A DNA stretch of 64,000 bases from Paenibacillus sp. cl123 (GTDB lineage Bacteria; Bacillota; Bacilli; Paenibacillales; NBRC-103111). This document shows, piece after piece, positions 24,836-36,200 of this stretch. Every line of letters starts with the position of its first letter. The first letter of the stretch is position 1. The stretch lies in contig NZ_FMYY01000030.1 of assembly GCF_900101595.1 (NCBI RefSeq), positions 1 through 64,000 on the forward strand, written 5' to 3'. The notes under the pieces were generated by a model that was not told where the DNA came from, made no database searches, and saw only the letters and a program-made list of their open reading frames with translations. A program made the translations under genes and the position numbers.

Positions 24836-27800
24836 ATGCAGGTGCATGAAGGGCGTGGAAGAGTCAGCCTAGTTCTTGTATTTGCGCTGTTGTTCGGTTT
24901 GCTCATGCCAGCTATGGCAGATGGTGCCGAAGCAGTTCAGTTCAAGGATACAGCAGATTCCTACGCGAAGCAAGAAATACAAGAATTGGCACGTGATGGA
25001 ATCGTTAACGGCTACGAAGACGGAACATTCCAGCCGAATCAAACGATGACCCGTGCCGAGCTTGCCAAGATAATCGTGTTATCACAGGGGCTTAATGAAA
25101 AGGCCGAGGAAGCGGCAGCCTTTACGGATGTGGCTCCCGATGCCTGGTATCGCGGTTATGTGGGAGCGTTGGTGGCTTCAGGAATCACTCAAGGAACCTC
25201 GCCGACAACCTTCTCTCCGGGGAAAAAAGTAACCAGGGAAGACTTGGTTGTCTTTTTCATTCGGGCGCTTGGACTTGAACAAGAAGCCAAGCAAACGGCA
25301 CCGGCAGCAGGCCTTTCCGACTTGCAGGATGCATCAAGCTGGGCTCGTGCGCATATCTCACTAGCCTTTCAGATCGGATTTGTCAACGGGATCAGTCATC
25401 CTGACGGCAGACTGACCTTTAATCCGAAGGACCAGGCGGAAAGACAGGCATTGGCGCGGCTGGCCTATGAGTTCAAGGCTCATGGCAAAGAGCTAGTCGC
25501 TAAAGCAAAACAGCTTGTACATAAGGAAGAATCTTTTGTCAAAGCGTTGTCGGTTGCAGACAACGTTACTGTCGAGGTAACTTTTATGAAAGAGCCTCTA
25601 TCGGCGTCGGCCTCTGATTTTACGTTTGATCAAGGGCTAAAGGTCGAGAAGGCGGAGCTTAAGAAGGGAGATCCCTTTACCGTTCTTTTGACAACGACGG
25701 CCCAGACGGCGGATAAGGTTTATTCGCTTACTTACAAAGGAAAGCCGACGGGATTAACTTTTAAGGGAAAAGCGGCAGCCTTGTTTGGAGGCGGTGGCGG
25801 AGGAGGCGGGGCTGCTCCGACCAAGCCTTTGACAGACCTGGAGAAGCTGAATCGCGGGGGAACCTATGATTCGTTGACGATCACGGCATCGGGAACATTA
25901 GGTCCTGCTGACGGTGCGGAAGCAACGGCGATCAGCGGAGTGCTGACGCTGGATCCGGGAGCCAATGGAGAAATTACGCTGCAAAATGTGAAAGCCAATC
26001 AAATCGTAGTGGCATCGGGCAGCTCCAACTCTATTAAACTAAAGAACACGATCATTACGACACTCCGGGTATCGGCGGCCAATCAATCGAATCCGGTCCG
26101 GATCGAAACGCTGTCTGGTGCAAATGTATCCAATACAGACATCCAATCGAAGGCAATTATCGAATCCACTGCAGGAAGCTTGGGCATGATCAAGCTTGGT
26201 GCAGGAACGGAAGGCCAAGAGATTGAACTGAGAGGCACGCTGCAGGGACCGATTACTGTTCAGGGAGAAGGAGCCCGTATCACCTTAGCTCGTCCCCAAG
26301 CGAGCGGAGCCGTAACCATTGTGGCAAGTCTCCAGCTGGCTGCGAATGCGAAGGTATCCGCGCCTGATGGAACGAGTTTAACGGATGTGAACATCGTAGC
26401 TCCTAATGCGAAAATAGCTGTGGAAGGCACAGGGAGCATAGGTTCTGTTACTGTGTCTCCAGAGGGGCAGGGGGCAACTCTAGACCTGAAAAATTCGAAT
26501 ATAGCTTCGGTTCACTTGAAGGCCAGCATTAAGCTGGAGGGGGATCCGACGGTTATTGGCAGAATCAAAATCAACCGCGACCCGGGTATTATCGTTCAAG
26601 CCGCCGAAACATTGATTGAGAAGCTCAAGGAACTGGCTGAAGCAGCTATTGCAGCGATCCCTGACTTCAATAGTTATTCGGCAGAGGTGGATGCACGTAT
26701 TGCCGCAGCCGACACGCTTGCATTCAATGCCATCACGGTCGGGACGAATGCGGAGGAATTGGTTGGATATTCAACTAAGCTGGCTGTAGCGAAGGCACGC
26801 ATTACTACCTTTGCGCTGGAGGAGTCGTCTCAGGAGCTTTCCATCGGTTTGGCTGATGGAGATACGCTTCTGACCGTTACCCAGACCTTAGGGCTGCCAG
26901 CAAAGGATGCTGCGAGAGGTGTCGACATCTGGTGGTTGAGCTCGGATACAGCAACAGTAGCTGTAGATGGCAAAATCACACGTCCGGCCAACGGCTCGGG
27001 GGATGCGGTTGTCACATTGACGGCAGTACTATCCAAGAACGGCCGTGAGATAAGCAAGGAATTAAAGGTGACCGTATTAGCTCAAGGTCAACTCGCGCCA
27101 ATTAGGCTAAGTATCGAGCCGTACAATATTATATTCCAAGTGTACGGGGATTCCCGCCAGCTTGAAGTTTTTGCTCATTATTCGAATGAGTCGGTTCTAC
27201 GCGTTACGGACGAAGCTGTATTTTCAAGCAGCAATCCTTCCGTGGCCAAAGTTAGCGCAGCAGGTCTGCTAACACCCGTAGGCAATGGAACAGCTGTGGT
27301 AACCGCTCATTATAAAAACATCTCCTCCACAACTGCTGTAACCGTAGACTATGTGAATGAGCTGCCGAAGGCGCCGGTTGTCAAAGCGGAACCGGGGAAC
27401 GAACAGGTCACATTGTCTTGGGATGCGGTCGGCTCCAACGTGACCTACCAGGTCTATAGCTCGACTACGAGCGGCTGGTACTCGTTTGCGCCAGCTACGG
27501 TAACGGATACGACTTACACTGTTCGGGGTCTTAAAAATGGCCAAACCTACTACTTTAAGGTTGCTGCCGTTCACGGCGGTCAAAGCTACTTGTCCCAAGA
27601 GATAAGCGCTGTGCCGGGACAGCGGAAGACGGCGACTCCGGTGGTAAGCGGGGCTGTGTATACTTATGGCTGGAAGCTTAGCGGGACGGCTGAACCAGAT
27701 GCGTCTGTTCAACTGTACAAGAAGGACGGAACCTTTCTCGCCTACGCTTATAGCGGCTATAACGGCCATTTTTCGATGACAAATGAGTTCGAACGCTACT

Positions 27801-30800
27801 CGTCTCATCTGCAAGTAGGGGAAGAGCTATACCTGACCGCAAGGTATGGGAACGATAGCCCTAGTGATCCGGAACGTATTTTTGTACAGACAACTGTTGG
27901 GCAAACGACCAGGCCGACGGTGACCGGTAACGTGTATGATAGAGGACAGCTTCAAGGAAAAGCGGAGCCTGGATCAACCGTTGTTTTGTATGTGTACGGC
28001 TCTATTAATCCCAGCTATACCCAAGCCTCTTCTGTAGACGGCTCCTTTACATTTTCTGCGGGCAACTTCACTGTAGGCAAGACGATTACTTTGAAGGCCA
28101 CTACCTTCGGTAAAGCGACCAGCGAAGGGTTGACGCTCGTCATACAGTCCGCTCCGAAGGCCGTTATCTCTTCTGTAACCGGAGCGGTATACACCAACGG
28201 CTGGAAACTGCAGGGGCAAGTTCAGATAAACGGCAACCAAAGCGGGTCTCTTGAGTTGAGGGGGAAAGACTCGGCATATCTGGGCTTTCGCTATGTTCAA
28301 GGAGACGGTAGCTTTGTTTGGAGTGAATTTAACCGTTATACTACTCTGCGGGCTGGGGATCAGGTGCAGTTGACAGCGAATGTCGATGGTATGCATACAA
28401 GTGAGCCTTTCAAGTTTACTGTACAGCTGCCAAGCGTCTCGACCCCCGTTCCTGTCGTGGAGGATGTCTATGAGCTGAGCAATCTGCGAGGTTATACGGA
28501 ACCTGGAGCGCAGATCACGCTGAGAATAGGGGACAGCGCCTATGTAACTACAACCACAGCCAGCGAGATAGACGGCTCCTTTATCTTCAGTACGAACGGA
28601 AGCTATTCGGCTGGCACGAAGCTTTCGCTGACGTCGGTTGCCATAGGTAAGACGGTGAGCGAGGCCGTGTATGTGACGATTCAGTCTTCGCCGAAAACTG
28701 CGCTCAGTTCGGTGACTGGTATCGTATATACGAATGGTTGGAGGATCAGCGGCGTATCTGAGACCACTTCGATTGATTTTGGATATACCAAAATAGAACT
28801 GACGACGACCAGCGGCGCCTACGTAGCCTCCACGACGGAAGTGACCAAGGACGGAGCCTTCCAACTTGAATGGAATCAGGACCAGTATTTCCAACGCACA
28901 CTTGTTGCAGGGGAAGAACTGCTGCTGACGGCTAGGGTTACAGGCAAGATGCCTAGCGAACCTGTAAGCTTTAAAGTACTGGCCACGACTGATAAGCTGG
29001 AGAAGCCGACTGTTACAGGAGATGTTTACGAACTTCAAAGTCTTATTCACGGCAAGACGGCCCCGGGAGCCGTGGTCATGCTGAAATACAAAGATAATTA
29101 CCGTAGCAGCACAAAAGCCGACAGCAACGGAGATTTTAGCTTGTATACTCCTTGGACGGCCGAAATAGGGACCAAAGTTGAACTGACCGCGTCTGTTATC
29201 GGCAAAACCGTGAGCGATGCCGTCTATCTTACGGTTCAAGCGATGCCGCAAACAGCCCTGCCTTCTGTCACAGGCGCCATCTATACGAGCGGTTATATGT
29301 TTAGCGGTACCGCTGAACCTAGTACGTCTGACGGTTTTACAGAGGTAAGGTTAACGTGGAAAGATGGAACCCATTTAGCCTACACGAACGTGGAAACTAA
29401 CGGTCAATTCAGCTTCTCGTCCTTTTCGGATTATTTCAAAGGGTTTGAATTGGGCCGGGAAGTGGTTCTGACTGCTAAGGCGCCAGGAAAGAAGACTAGT
29501 GAGTCCATTTCTTTTATTGTGCAGCCTGATGCCGGACAGACGGATCCTGTAATGACTGAACTTGTTAATGATGAGGTTATTCGCGGCCGGGCTCCCTTTG
29601 GTGCTCTCGTACGCATAACCGTCGAAGCTTCAGGTTATATCCATTTTGTTAAAGCAATTGATGGCACTTTTGTATTCAGCTCTGCTGGTTGGGTTACAGC
29701 TGGAGACCGAGTGAGCATCACCGCGACGAACATTGGAAAAAGGATGAGCGAACCCGTAACAGTAACAATTGAAGGTGCTCCAATTACGCAAATTCCTACT
29801 GTATCGGGTTCTGTGTACTTCAATGGTTTAAGCCTGACTGGTCAAACGGAGAAGCCGATGGGCCAGCAATGGGACCGTGTAATCTTGAGCAAGCAGAGTG
29901 GAGAAATAGTCAGTATTACCGGTATTGAAGAGGATGGCACGTATTACATGAACGAAGTGTGGCAGATATACCCTCCGATAACCGCAGGAGAAGTACTGTT
30001 TCTATCAGCTCGTGTATACGGGAAGAAGGAGAGCTTGCCAGTCCAGGTTGTGGTTCAACCGATTATGGGGGAGACAGCTGCACCGACCATAGTGACGAGT
30101 AATGAGGCCACGATCTCCGGTTACGCGGAGCCTGGGGCGAGCGTTCGAATTTTCCGAGATCAAGTAGCAAGGATTGAGACGGCTTCTTCGTATAACGGGT
30201 ATTTCGAAGCCAATTATTTTGAAAGTAACGTGCTGCCAGTCGGAGAGAAGTTAACTATAATCGCTACAACATTAGGCAAGGCGTCAAGTGCTCCAGTTCA
30301 GGTTGTGGTGGAAGCGGCAGAGCAAACAGCTACGCCTGTTGTAACAGGAGCGGTTTACTCGAATGCCTTCAATCTCAGCGGAACAGTAGATGCAGGCGAA
30401 AAGTCAGGATATATTCTGTTGAATAAGCTGGCTGGTTCCTATATCTATTCCAACTATTCATGGGGTAACAAATTTAATATGAAAGGCATTGTAAATCCTT
30501 ACTCGCCGATGCTTGTTCCAGGAGAAGAAGTGCAGCTTACAGCACAAGTCTTTGGCAAGAAGACAAGCGACCCGATCACCCTAGTCGTTCAGCCAGTCAG
30601 CGGACAAACCGCTGTACCCACTATTGTTGAAGAGGAGTCAGGGCTGCCCATTTTCAAAGGGAAAGCTGAACCAGGTGCTATCTTAATACTGAAAAATAAT
30701 ACCCGGCTTTTCTTTGAAACGATAGTGGCCGATGAGCAGGGAGACTACCAACTGTCCTACTCTACCAGATATTTCAAACCAGGAGATCAGCTAACACTTA

Positions 30801-30865
30801 CAGCTACAACACCAGGCAAAGCGACTAGTGATCAAGTGCATATCACTTTAGTAGGGACTCCATAA
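24836..30865 (+). CDS. Giant SLH-domain surface protein with tandem Ig-like repeats
   Basis: 2009 residues with a signal peptide (LVLVFALLFGLLMPAMADGA). Three SLH domains (about 33-210; FKDTADSYAKQEIQELARDG is the first) anchor it to the secondary wall polymer. A linker with eight glycines (about 318-325) leads to a beta-helix-like region (about 335-590), a Big2-type Ig domain near 757-835 and an fn3 domain near 842-925. The last 1080 residues are twelve Ig-like units of about 90 residues alternating between two types. One starts V-x-GAVYTNGWKL-x-G, the other V-x-G-x-VYE-x-x-x-L-x-G-x-x-(E/A)PGA. Such proteins are adhesins or S-layer-associated scaffolds. Ribosome site GGGAGGAAAG. Followed by a strong terminator. 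Confidence 0.92.
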   Translation: MQVHEGRGRVSLVLVFALLFGLLMPAMADGAEAVQFKDTADSYAKQEIQELARDGIVNGYEDGTFQPNQTMTRAELAKIIVLSQGLNEKAEEAAAFTDVAPDAWYRGYVGALVASGITQGTSPTTFSPGKKVTREDLVVFFIRALGLEQEAKQTAPAAGLSDLQDASSWARAHISLAFQIGFVNGISHPDGRLTFNPKDQAERQALARLAYEFKAHGKELVAKAKQLVHKEESFVKALSVADNVTVEVTFMKEPLSASASDFTFDQGLKVEKAELKKGDPFTVLLTTTAQTADKVYSLTYKGKPTGLTFKGKAAALFGGGGGGGGAAPTKPLTDLEKLNRGGTYDSLTITASGTLGPADGAEATAISGVLTLDPGANGEITLQNVKANQIVVASGSSNSIKLKNTIITTLRVSAANQSNPVRIETLSGANVSNTDIQSKAIIESTAGSLGMIKLGAGTEGQEIELRGTLQGPITVQGEGARITLARPQASGAVTIVASLQLAANAKVSAPDGTSLTDVNIVAPNAKIAVEGTGSIGSVTVSPEGQGATLDLKNSNIASVHLKASIKLEGDPTVIGRIKINRDPGIIVQAAETLIEKLKELAEAAIAAIPDFNSYSAEVDARIAAADTLAFNAITVGTNAEELVGYSTKLAVAKARITTFALEESSQELSIGLADGDTLLTVTQTLGLPAKDAARGVDIWWLSSDTATVAVDGKITRPANGSGDAVVTLTAVLSKNGREISKELKVTVLAQGQLAPIRLSIEPYNIIFQVYGDSRQLEVFAHYSNESVLRVTDEAVFSSSNPSVAKVSAAGLLTPVGNGTAVVTAHYKNISSTTAVTVDYVNELPKAPVVKAEPGNEQVTLSWDAVGSNVTYQVYSSTTSGWYSFAPATVTDTTYTVRGLKNGQTYYFKVAAVHGGQSYLSQEISAVPGQRKTATPVVSGAVYTYGWKLSGTAEPDASVQLYKKDGTFLAYAYSGYNGHFSMTNEFERYSSHLQVGEELYLTARYGNDSPSDPERIFVQTTVGQTTRPTVTGNVYDRGQLQGKAEPGSTVVLYVYGSINPSYTQASSVDGSFTFSAGNFTVGKTITLKATTFGKATSEGLTLVIQSAPKAVISSVTGAVYTNGWKLQGQVQINGNQSGSLELRGKDSAYLGFRYVQGDGSFVWSEFNRYTTLRAGDQVQLTANVDGMHTSEPFKFTVQLPSVSTPVPVVEDVYELSNLRGYTEPGAQITLRIGDSAYVTTTTASEIDGSFIFSTNGSYSAGTKLSLTSVAIGKTVSEAVYVTIQSSPKTALSSVTGIVYTNGWRISGVSETTSIDFGYTKIELTTTSGAYVASTTEVTKDGAFQLEWNQDQYFQRTLVAGEELLLTARVTGKMPSEPVSFKVLATTDKLEKPTVTGDVYELQSLIHGKTAPGAVVMLKYKDNYRSSTKADSNGDFSLYTPWTAEIGTKVELTASVIGKTVSDAVYLTVQAMPQTALPSVTGAIYTSGYMFSGTAEPSTSDGFTEVRLTWKDGTHLAYTNVETNGQFSFSSFSDYFKGFELGREVVLTAKAPGKKTSESISFIVQPDAGQTDPVMTELVNDEVIRGRAPFGALVRITVEASGYIHFVKAIDGTFVFSSAGWVTAGDRVSITATNIGKRMSEPVTVTIEGAPITQIPTVSGSVYFNGLSLTGQTEKPMGQQWDRVILSKQSGEIVSITGIEEDGTYYMNEVWQIYPPITAGEVLFLSARVYGKKESLPVQVVVQPIMGETAAPTIVTSNEATISGYAEPGASVRIFRDQVARIETASSYNGYFEANYFESNVLPVGEKLTIIATTLGKASSAPVQVVVEAAEQTATPVVTGAVYSNAFNLSGTVDAGEKSGYILLNKLAGSYIYSNYSWGNKFNMKGIVNPYSPMLVPGEEVQLTAQVFGKKTSDPITLVVQPVSGQTAVPTIVEEESGLPIFKGKAEPGAILILKNNTRLFFETIVADEQGDYQLSYSTRYFKPGDQLTLTATTPGKATSDQVHITLVGTP

Positions 30866-30874
30866 CAAAAGGCG

Positions 30875-30936
30875 ACCGCTGTCTGGAACAGCGGTCGTCG
30901 TTCGTTCAAGACGCTGAGTAATTCGGCGTCTTTTTT
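30875..30936 (+). terminator. Double-hairpin terminator of the SLH gene
   Basis: First hairpin ACCGCTGT/ACAGCGGT (30875-30895). Second GACGC ... GGCGTC (30910-30930) followed by six T. Good Rho-independent terminator before the convergent ABC-F gene. Confidence 0.85.
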
Positions 30937-30955
30937 GCAACCATTACCCAGCCCT

Positions 30956-32440
30956 CTAGCCGCTCAACTCCACAGCCTTGGTCGCGATATGCTTGCAGAA
31001 CTCGCTGTCATGCTCAACGAACAGGATGGTCGGAGCATGCTCCAGCAGCAGCTCCTCGATCTGCATGCGAGAGATGACGTCGATAAAGTTCAGCGGTTCG
31101 TCCCACACATGCAGGTGAGTCCGGTCGCAGAGGCTTTTGGCGATCAGCACCTTTTTCTTCTGGCCGCCGCTGTAAGAGGCGATGTCCTTCTCGAATTGCA
31201 AACGTGAGAAGTCGAGCTTGCGCAATATCGCTTTAAACAGACTTTCATCAATTCCGCCGCTGCGGGCGAAATCCGACAAGCTGCCCCGCAAGTGCGAGGT
31301 GTCCTGCGAGACGTAGGAAATGCTGAGCTGGCTCCCGATCCGCAGCGCGCCGGAGTAAGGGATGTCCTCGCCGCATATCAGCTTGAGCAGGCTGGATTTG
31401 CCGGAGCCGTTCGGCCCGGCAAGCGCGATGCGGTCACCTTGCTCGATCGCAAAGCTGACGTCGCGGCAAACCTGCTTGTCGCCGTAATGAATCGAAACGC
31501 GGTCAAGCTCCACAAGCTGATGCTTGTGATAGGTCAGCTGAGCTATTTTCAGGCTATCCGAGCTTTCTATATTTTTAAGCAGCTGAGAGCGGTCCTCGAT
31601 TGCGGATTGCTGCCTTTGCTCGATCGACTTGGATCGCTTCATCATTTTAGCCGCCTTATGACCGATGTATCCTTTATCGACCTTCGAGCCGGAATTGCGG
31701 GTGCCGTTTTTGGTTTGTTCCACTTCGTCCGACCAATTGCTCGTCCGCTTGGCCGCTTCGGACAACCGCTTGATGTCTTTCTTCAGCTTCTCGTTTTCGG
31801 CCATTTCCCGGTTATCCTGCCGCTGCTTGTTCTCCCACCAGTCCGTAAAATTTCCTCTCTGAATGTCGATATCCGTCTTGTTGATGGACAGGATGTGGTC
31901 CACGCAGTTGTCCAGAAACGCCCGGTCGTGCGACACCAGAATAAATCCACGCTTGCTCTTCAAATAATCGCTGACCAGCTTCCGAGCATGCACGTCCAGG
32001 TGGTTGGTTGGCTCGTCGATAAGCAAAAAGTGGTTTTCCTTCAAAAACAAGGCTGCCAGCAGCACCTTCGTTTGTTCTCCGTTGGACAGCGAGGCGAATG
32101 GCCGATATAACACGTCCTCCGACACCTTAAGCAGCGAAAGCTCGCGCAGCAGCTGCCAATGCTCGAAATCCAGGACGATCTCAGCGACGATATCGATAGT
32201 ATGGTGCTCCTTGTGCTCCACTTGATAAGGGAAATAATCGAAATCAACGTCGGTCGAAATTGTCCCGCCGTATTCGTATTTGCCGAGCAGCAGATGAAGG
32301 AAGGTCGTTTTGCCCCGGCCGTTTCTCCCCGTAAAGCCTAACTTCCAATTCGTATCCAGCTGAAAGCTGACATGCTCGAAGATGTTATCGTAGCTGCCGT
32401 CATAAGCAAACGTCAGATCCGTTACTTTGATTAATGACAT
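30956..32440 (-). CDS. ABC-F ribosomal protection protein, Lsa-like
   Basis: 494 residues with two ABC domains and no membrane helices. First domain: Walker A GRNGRGKTT, signature LSNGEQ, Walker B FLLIDEPTNHLD. Second: GPNGSGKSS, YSGGQ, HVWDEPLNFID. The linker between them (about 195-285), which reaches into the ribosome, is basic and helical. The start (FAYDGSYDNIF ... DTNWKLGFTGRNGRGKTT) matches the Lsa group, which displaces lincosamides, streptogramin A and pleuromutilins from the peptidyl-transferase centre. The antibiotic spectrum cannot be read from sequence. Ribosome site AAGGAGG. A terminator in the leader (32466-32505) suggests drug-inducible attenuation. Confidence 0.88.
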   Translation of the reverse strand: MSLIKVTDLTFAYDGSYDNIFEHVSFQLDTNWKLGFTGRNGRGKTTFLHLLLGKYEYGGTISTDVDFDYFPYQVEHKEHHTIDIVAEIVLDFEHWQLLRELSLLKVSEDVLYRPFASLSNGEQTKVLLAALFLKENHFLLIDEPTNHLDVHARKLVSDYLKSKRGFILVSHDRAFLDNCVDHILSINKTDIDIQRGNFTDWWENKQRQDNREMAENEKLKKDIKRLSEAAKRTSNWSDEVEQTKNGTRNSGSKVDKGYIGHKAAKMMKRSKSIEQRQQSAIEDRSQLLKNIESSDSLKIAQLTYHKHQLVELDRVSIHYGDKQVCRDVSFAIEQGDRIALAGPNGSGKSSLLKLICGEDIPYSGALRIGSQLSISYVSQDTSHLRGSLSDFARSGGIDESLFKAILRKLDFSRLQFEKDIASYSGGQKKKVLIAKSLCDRTHLHVWDEPLNFIDVISRMQIEELLLEHAPTILFVEHDSEFCKHIATKAVELSG

Positions 32441-32465
32441 GATCTATAACCTCCTTAATTCCAAT

Positions 32466-32505
32466 AAAAAAAGAGCCGCAAGAAAGTTTACCTTTCTTAC
32501 AGCTC
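32466..32505 (-). promoter_or_regulatory. Attenuator terminator in the ABC-F leader
   Basis: On the minus strand: GAGCTGTAAGAAAG, loop GTAAA, CTTTCTTGCGGCTC, then TTTTTTATT. It ends about 25 bp before the ABC-F start codon, upstream of the ribosome site, so it can stop transcription before the gene. A CCCC/GGGG hairpin stands further upstream (near 32525-32540) and could take part in an alternative fold. Leader attenuation relieved by stalled ribosomes is known for antibiotic-resistance ABC-F genes. A 77-codon frame runs through the leader (minus, 32633-32400), but its start has no clear ribosome site. The remaining stretch to 32849 shows no gene; TATTAT near 32791 may be the -10 of the next operon. 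Confidence 0.75.
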
Positions 32506-32849
32506 AAAAACATACAGCAAATCCGCCCCCGGATGCAGGGGAGGAAGCCGATATATGCGATGAGTGAAAAGAATAAGGTAACTCTCTTGCCCATAAAGAA
32601 TACAACAGCAAATATTGCTCTATTCTTTAACAAGTGGCAAAAAATATTACATTATCCTCTTCATCTCCTGTCGTTAAACGTTAGTGGAATCTTAACACAG
32701 GAGGTTTTGGATTGCAACAGGGGGATGGCTGCCATCAAGGAGGGTCATTTCCAAAAAATACTACTCAGGTAAGCGATAGGCGTGCTATTATGGGGAAATA
32801 AATCCTTTATTTTCAAGTTAATGCGTACTTAGGAAGAAAAGGAGTTGCT

Positions 32850-33269
32850 ATGAACATTTATTTTACCGTAAAAAGTGTGGGCAAGCGGAGGCCATTTTTA
32901 ACGAAAAAGGAATACGTCCTTTCTACAAGACCAAATACCCTCAAAGAGCTGATTGAGGAAATCGTTGTTTATCATGTCGGTTTGTACAACGAACGGGCTG
33001 AGGACAGTCAGCTTGTTCACTTTCTAACCGCGGACGAAATGGCTTCTCGAGGAGCCGAAGGCAAGATTGGTTTCGGAACCCGGTACGATGAACGTCAGGC
33101 TAACGATAGAGACGCCATCCAAACGGCTCTCCTAGCCTTTGAGGATGGTTTGTACCGGGTGTTCGTGCGCGATGAGGAGGTTTCAGAGCTGGATGCCAGG
33201 ATAGACCTTCGAGGCGGGGACGATATAGCATTTATTAAATTTACAATGTTAGCTGGCCGACAATGGTAA
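32850..33269 (+). CDS. Uncharacterised 139-aa protein before DUF4132 gene
   Basis: Soluble alpha/beta protein: MNIYFTVKSVGKRRPFLTKK start, acidic middle, GFGTRYDERQANDRDAIQTA, then DGLYRVFVRDEEVSELDA and a C-terminal strand. Ribosome site AAAGGAG. I do not recognise a named family. It lies 14 bp before the DUF4132-type gene and surely shares its transcript, so it is probably a partner subunit. Confidence 0.7.
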   Translation: MNIYFTVKSVGKRRPFLTKKEYVLSTRPNTLKELIEEIVVYHVGLYNERAEDSQLVHFLTADEMASRGAEGKIGFGTRYDERQANDRDAIQTALLAFEDGLYRVFVRDEEVSELDARIDLRGGDDIAFIKFTMLAGRQW

Positions 33270-33283
33270 TGGAGGGGACCTAA

Positions 33284-36200
33284 ATGCTAATTACTCAACC
33301 AAATGATGAGGCAACCAACCGCTTGGAGCAACTCATATTGGAAAATTTGGATAAAGAGTATCAAGAAAGACAATTGATTCATTCGGAGATCGGCGGACTC
33401 CTTGACCAAATATATGCGCAAGACAAGAAGGAGGCTTATTTTGCTCCTTTCATTCCCATCACCGAGCAAGTGGCCGGAGAGTATTCCGCTGAAATCATGC
33501 GGTATTTAACTTCACATATAACCGAGTATCCTTATGCTGTCGGTTATATACGTCGGCCATTTCGGACTAACAATTCTCGTGTTCATACTCAGCATATGAT
33601 ACGCAAGCTTTTCGCGCTCTACGATTTGTCCAAAACCAGCTTTTCGTTGATGGAGTACCTGACGACACCTGTTGACCTAAGTGACAGATCCATAGTTTCC
33701 TATATGATTGCCTTTGAGCTTGACCGAAACAACTGCCAGGTGTTTGATGCTCTGAAAGAGATCTTATTTGGCGATAACAACACAGCCCTTCTCAGCAAAG
33801 CTATGATCCGAGGGATGTTCTTAAGCCATCAAGCCGAAGCTCATCAAATGTTGGGTCAGATGCTGGTCGCGGCGCGGCTGCAGGAGGGCTTGCGTCAGAG
33901 CATTGTTGAAACTATGGACGAAGGCACGATTGAAGCGTTTACCGCTTTATTAAAGGTCATTATCGACCATGATTTCATTAGGTACAGTTCGGTTATTCGA
34001 TCGCTGGATGTATGGACCGGGCTGGGACTTGAAGCGGCCAACTCTAGAGTGGCTAAGCAATGCATCGCGTATGCTTATGAGTGTTTAAACGATGAGAAGG
34101 TATGCCTGGAGTGGGCGGGAAGTCAAGATGTACATAAGCTCTATTTCTCCTTATGGGCTACTGCCGTCAGAGAGGAGGAACGTCTCCCGAGCCTTATCCG
34201 TGGGATTATGGAGCAGGGGGCCGTCTACCAACAAATCGCTGCTCAGTATTTTTTGACGCAAAGCCAGAACAATACACTTCGGTTTTCTCTATCCGTTTCT
34301 TATCTGGCGCAATCGACCATGGAGCTTCAGTCACTTGTTATTGCCAACTATGTGTACAGATGGTCAACCGCTTGGAGAGGGTACCTGGAGGATGAAGGTC
34401 TGCCACATAAGCCAGTCATCGAACGCATTCCTATGCTGGAAAGGAAAGAGGAGCGGGGGCGGCAGTTTGAACTGTTCAAAACGATGCTACTCCAACTGCC
34501 GAAGCTGGAGATAGCGGAAACGTCGAGAGTCTTTGATTGGATGACATACTCCCACAGCACGGATGCCATCGCCCATAAAATGCTTTATCTCGCCGCGTAC
34601 GACTTAGACCCGGATTATATTGCGCAGATAATTGAACTGAAGGACCGGGTTACTCCCGACCTGCGCCGCGCATTGATTCAGACATTTACGAGCGATGTTG
34701 CCAATCCGGTACAAAGGCAGTTTATTTTCGATTCATTATCTGATAAAAGCGTTTCCAACCGTGAAATGGCTTTGGCAAGAATTGAAAGAATGACACTTGC
34801 TCCGCGGGATGTGGAGAAGGTCCAAAATCTGTTGAAGCTTAAGACAGGCGCGCTTAGACAAAACGTCATCAAGATTTTGCTTAAACAGGATCATGAGCAA
34901 CTGGAGCAAACTATGGAAGTCCTTCTGAAGAGCACGTTCGAGCTGCAGCGTCTCGGCGCCCTAGAAATGCTTTGCGAGCTGAAGGAGGATCGGGAGCAAG
35001 TCAACCATTTTGAACAGATGAAGCATCATATGGCATCGATCAAGGAGCCTTCGGACAAAGAACGTCTCTTGATGGAGCGCTTGCAGCAGCAGCAGACAAA
35101 AGGGCTCCACAATGGGTTTGATTTATTCAATCCTCATAAGGCCAAAAAACTCCACAAGCTGCCCGACTATCCTGATGTTCTCGTCAAAGACCTGTTGGGG
35201 ATGCCGTTCGTAAAACTCAAGGGATTCCTTCAAAGATTGTCGGAGTTAATTCATGCTCATCGCGATTATGAATATACGGCCGAGAGGTTTACTGGCTATA
35301 AGGAGAGCTATTTGCTTGGAGCTCGTCTTGAACGATTGAAGGGCTACCGAAAACAAGATGATGAAACAACGCATTTGGAAGGCTATCCGCTTGCAGAAGT
35401 GTGGGAACATTACTTGCACGAGAGTGGCATTACGCCACAGGAACTCAGTCAGATCGCTTTTTATTTCTTTGCCGACTCCTTCTATAAATATGAGACGAAC
35501 AAGCTGACACACTGGGAAGCTCAGCAATATAAGCCATTGGGAACCTGGGGAAAAACATTTCTGTCGGAACAGTATCCGATGGAAGCGATCCGCGCCTTCT
35601 ATGAATGGCTGCCGGAGTTACCCTACCTCCAGCAAGTTCAGCAAATCGTATTGGTTTACGTGGATGATAGCGACATGCCAGAGCGGTTCGCCACATTCAG
35701 CCAAATTTTAAACAAGGTGATGGATGCCTTGCAGAAGCTGGAGCTGGAGGAAAACTCACAGGCATGGTCTATCTTAGCTGCGCCATGGATTTACTGGTTG
35801 GATAGTACGGTTCACGACGATCAATCGTTTCTTGAGTATTTCGCGATGAAGTTGAATTTAGATAAGCTTACTTACTATGAGGAAATGAATCCGGGGCTTG
35901 AAGAATTTGTCAGAGCTCGGGAGTTGGGGCTTATCGATGACGATGACCTTTACAGAGAGCTTATGACCCGCAGGAGAAGCGGAAGGCATATAGGCACGCT
36001 CACCGGCAAAAAGGAGGATTTCCTTAAGCAGTACCCGATCATGAAGCGGTTTAAAGCAAATGTGCTCTCTGTCATTCTCGAACTAGAGCTTAATCGTGGG
36101 GACTTGCCGACAGACGTCTCGAGCCTCGCGACGAGTATTCGCTACTATGAGGGCATGGAATATTTCATAGCCATATTGGCGGGGCTCGACCAGGAATCTT

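Noticed and set aside
32533..32772. 79-aa frame on the plus strand
   Set aside because: Lies over the ABC-F leader, has no ribosome site and no family resemblance.
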